From assembly GCA_963969395.1 (NCBI GenBank), contig OZ017798.1, positions 7,060,173 to 7,124,172 on the forward strand: a stretch of 64,000 bases of DNA, written 5' to 3'. This document shows positions 61,489 through 64,000 of the stretch, piece by piece. The position numbers and the translations under genes are program-made. The first letter of the stretch is position 1. Every line of letters begins with the position of its first letter. This DNA is from Pseudoscleropodium purum (taxonomy: Eukaryota; Streptophyta; Bryopsida; Hypnales; Brachytheciaceae). Below the pieces are notes generated by a model. That model ran no database searches. It saw only the letters and a list, made by a program, of their open reading frames with translations, and was not told the origin of the DNA.

Positions 61489-61509
61489 TTCAGCGCGAGT
61501 CGCGCTAAA
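61489..61509. repeat. GC palindrome, copy 9 (outer arms replaced in concert)
   Basis: Core arms TTCAGCGCG/CGCGCTAAA around AGT. The outer flanks are GACAG on the left and CTGTC on the right, which differ from other copies but still pair with each other. Confidence 0.95.
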
Positions 61510-61715
61510 CTGTCAATCATCACCATTCCTACGACATAATATATTCATAAAACTCATTCCATTTCCTATCCAATTCTCTAGAAATAGAATATGACGAATT
61601 ATTAATTGTGCACTAAACGCTTTACATTACCAATTCATTTCTCAGGTAGAAGAACAGAAATGATTCCAAAAAATACATTACTTTAGAAGTCCATCCGCAT
61701 ACAAATAGGATACAA

Positions 61716-61736
61716 TTCAGAGCGAGCCGCTCTGAA
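61716..61736. repeat. GC palindrome, copy 10 (compensatory core change)
   Basis: Arms TTCAGAGCG and CGCTCTGAA around AGC. The C to A change in the left arm is matched by G to T in the right arm, leaving the 9-bp arms perfect. Confidence 0.95.
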
Positions 61737-61818
61737 ACGACATTCTATGATCTTAAAAGCAAAGCAAAGCAAGTTTCACAAACCAAATAATAAACAGCGA
61801 TAACGACGAATAAAGCAG

Positions 61819-61839
61819 TTCAGCGCGAGTCGCGCTAGT
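61819..61839. repeat. GC palindrome, copy 11
   Basis: Left arm TTCAGCGCG, loop AGT, right arm CGCGCTAGT. The inner six pairs are intact and the outer end has decayed. Confidence 0.85.
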
Positions 61840-62035
61840 ATGCAATTGGAGAAAATGATGAAAAGTTATTCTACCGGATGAAATTACTCTCAGTGTCACC
61901 AAAAACAAATATGAATCTGACAGTCGCCGCCACAGAAAACAGTGGTTGAATGAGAGACTCAAAAATATGTACGTAAATTCATCCACTATAAAGTTTCTGT
62001 AATATTTACAGAAAGATTGTAACAGTAAGACCATA

Positions 62036-64000
62036 ATGGAACACTATAAATGTCATTTCAGCGCGAGTCGTGCTGAAATGCATCATTATTTTCAAGAACT
62101 GCAGTGCTTCCTACAACTCTCTTTCCACGAGAAGATCAAAGACATCGAGGCTGACGCCCACCCAATGATCAAAATCAAGTGTATGACAACGATACCCGGC
62201 GAGTCAAGAAGGGACCAATACCACTTTGCTATCTGCCTCGACTCGGTGTTAATTCCCTTTAACTTAAGTCCATTCCTAAGCAGCCTCGAGCCAACTCCAT
62301 ACCGAGACGAAGTGAAAGAGCTAGAGAAGAAATTGGACAATAACGAGTGGAAGAACGCGAACGGAACTCCGTTGTCCTGGAAAAAGTTGTGTAGCAAAAT
62401 CCGGCTCCTATTCAACGACTTCTACATGCTGAAGGGGAAGATGGAAAAGCAGAATGAAATGAACCAACCACGCACTATATCAAGGGAGATAATGAACCAA
62501 GGCGTAAGTCAAGGTTCAAAACTGAACGTGGGTCAACAGTCAGGTACCAGTCGGGGGCAGAGGAAAAGTGTACAGAAAACTCCACAAAAGAAAGGCAAGA
62601 AGGATGCTCCATCTTCATCAGAACGGAAACCGGTCACTCGAGACTCTGAAGTGTCCGAGGTCGCTAAAGGGAGCTATGCGGACGAGATGTCCAATGTTCC
62701 TCATTCATGGGCAACAGAGAAGAAACCTAACTACGAGCAAGTGAGCCAGGTCTATAAGAAATTTTGGACGACCTGCGAGGACGCATACATCTTCAAGGTT
62801 GGGGAGAAGAAAGTGATTGACGTCTCACAATTGGTAGATCCACCGGCAACTTTCAATATACGCTCCAAGCAGGACAACATTGTCGAAGATATGGTCAATT
62901 ATCTGCTCAATATCCCCGACAAAAGCACGAAGCAGACACTTTGCGTTATGCCTGTTGGGCACGACACAATGCCCAAGAATTGGGAGGATATTGAGAATGG
63001 CCAATTCTATATTATAAACGGACAGCACAGTCTTGCAGCTAGCAAATTTATGCTAGACGAGAGGAACAAGGTGAACGCGGAAGAAAGAGAGCACTTCCGT
63101 AGGTGGAACTGCTTCGTTGTTTGGTCGAAGGATGCGGAGACGCTGAGATGTATCTCTGCCTACTACAATCGAACCAATCACTTTGTGGCAGTGCAGCCGT
63201 CGTGGGCGACTAATATTTTAGGAGCTCGATCGGTATGGGAGGCAATGGGAAGACCGAAGAATCCCACTCCAGCAAAATCTGTGGGAGCTGTTACCATCAG
63301 TCGGCGGACTGTTGAGAACAAGAAGAACCGCGAAATTTTCCAGGTATGCAGTTTAGCGCGAGTCGCGCTGAAGTGTTCCTCCTTGAGTTGATTATGGTAT
63401 ATTGCAATCTCTCAATATGTGGATTGAGTGCATAATATAATTGATTTTCATGATATTTTGTAGGCGTTTGAGAAGGCTATGTACGTAAGATTTTCACTGA
63501 TCGAGGTTGTGAAGAGCCTGAAAATTTCCAAGACTAAGGGGAGGGAGGAGAAGCTGAAGCTGACGAACGAGTTGCGGCTGATTACTGCACCTGATGACGT
63601 CTATAAATTGTGGAGTGAAGTAATCTCTGCAGCTGCGCATGGGGAACTAATTAACCCCGACACGGACAAGATGTTTAACGCACGGGCGGGCTGGAGCCCC
63701 GAGAATTGTTTGCTGAATCGGGAGTTCTTCAAGCACTTGGGCAATCTCAGCTATGAGGAACTATCCAAGCTTGCGAAACACCTTCTAAATCAAATGGGTG
63801 GAAAGCACAGGCATTCATATCCTAAGGTGACAGTGAAGGCAATCTCTACAATGCAAGATGATTGTTACAGCACCAAGGAGTGGGTAGAGCGCCGTAAGCG
63901 AAAGAATCTCGTCATCAAGGAGCTCCACGCGATTGATCCCAGCCTTGGCCTTCTCAACTCAGGGACCAAGGTGATCAGCGAGAATTGGAAGGCGTTTAAG
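62036..64000 (+). CDS. ParB/DGQHR-like protein, two exons, incomplete at window end
   Basis: Exon 1 (62036-63343, 436 codons from the first ATG) and exon 2 (63464-64000, 179 codons, open to the edge) join in phase 0 across a 120-bp GT-AG intron. The true start is uncertain: a splice acceptor at 62095 or 62104 could replace the first 20-23 codons, which contain a palindrome copy. Residues 140-230 are a basic, low-complexity linker (QKTPQKKGKK). Residues 255-385 show a ParB/sulfiredoxin-like pattern: KVIDVSQLVDPP, IVEDMVNYLLNIP, LCVMPVG, then FYIINGQHSLAAS (324-336) and YYNRTNHF. NGQHS resembles the DGQHR/ParB nucleotide-binding motif with the Arg replaced by Ser. Exon 2 (AFEKAMYVRFSLIEVVK...) is helical and basic with no domain I know. 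Family members bind or hydrolyse nucleotides or nick DNA; the role here is unknown. Confidence 0.7.
62057..62077. repeat. GC palindrome, copy 12
   Basis: Arms TTCAGCGCG and CGTGCTGAA around AGT, with outer CAT/ATG pairing. It overlaps the first codons of the open frame starting at 62036, where it would encode HFSASRAEM, so it bears on where translation truly starts. Confidence 0.9.
63344..63463 (+). other. Intron of the ParB-like gene containing palindrome copy 13
   Basis: The donor CCAG/GTATGC and acceptor TTTTGTAG/GCG flank a 120-bp AT-rich interval. Reading through would add 15 codons and stop, while splicing keeps 179 further codons open, which strongly supports the intron. Confidence 0.85.
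63352..63372. repeat. GC palindrome, copy 13 (in intron, next to the 5' splice site)
   Basis: Left arm TTTAGCGCG, loop AGT, right arm CGCGCTGAA, with one mismatch. It begins 8 nt after the first base of the intron. Confidence 0.95.

Noticed and set aside
53487..63372. CRISPR-like array from the repeated palindromes
   Set aside because: Spacing is irregular, the sequences between copies are far too long and variable, and the setting is a eukaryotic nuclear genome.

Overview
This 64 kb window looks like nuclear DNA of a land plant with a large, repeat-rich, AT-rich genome. The evidence is a run of plant-type TTTAGGG telomere units at 61.0 kb, GT-AG introns, a DUF659-type hAT transposase relic and a dense population of decayed, mostly non-coding repeats. 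I cannot name the species. A fern, bryophyte, lycophyte or gymnosperm would all fit. No tRNA, rRNA, CRISPR array or bacterial operon structure is visible.

Layout. 1-3.65 kb is of moderate GC, with no gene I recognise. 3.68-5.34 kb is a foldback element with terminal inverted repeats of about 400 bp. From 5.3 to 47 kb the DNA is AT-rich and intergenic. It holds diverged dispersed repeat families, several present as inverted pairs: a ~700 bp family with TIRs resembling GGGTCATTGYAAGAAACACC, a ~900 bp family carrying (AT)n tracts, and a 'GTACCTATAA' family. It also holds small MITE-like hairpins, tandem duplications and two odd compositional tracts (40.0-41.7 kb and 46.0-46.5 kb). I find no convincing intact gene there.

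47.1-50.03 kb (minus strand) is a broken hAT transposase with at least two frameshifts and five or more stops. 50.55-53.42 kb (minus) is a long intact open frame of about 942-957 codons. It has an HTH-like region, a CxxC motif, a DDE/RNase H-like core of the DUF7869 type (MDN and GHTHDDID motifs) and a C-terminal Tudor/BAH-like segment. 60.0-64.0 kb (plus) holds a G-rich minisatellite, a probable promoter with spliced 5' exons, and a coding exon with a ParB/DGQHR-like core (NGQHS motif), then a 120 bp intron and a second exon still open at the window end.

The most unusual feature is a GC-rich palindrome family (arms TTCAGCGCG and CGCGCTGAA around a 3-nt loop). Thirteen copies occur in the last 11 kb and I found none elsewhere. 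Seven lie just upstream of the DUF7869-type gene (53.49-54.63 kb) and six lie in and before the ParB-like gene (61.35-63.37 kb), one of them 8 nt inside its intron. Several copies carry paired changes in both arms that keep the hairpin. I infer, without proof, that the two genes and the palindromes may be parts of one undescribed mobile element or a related system.
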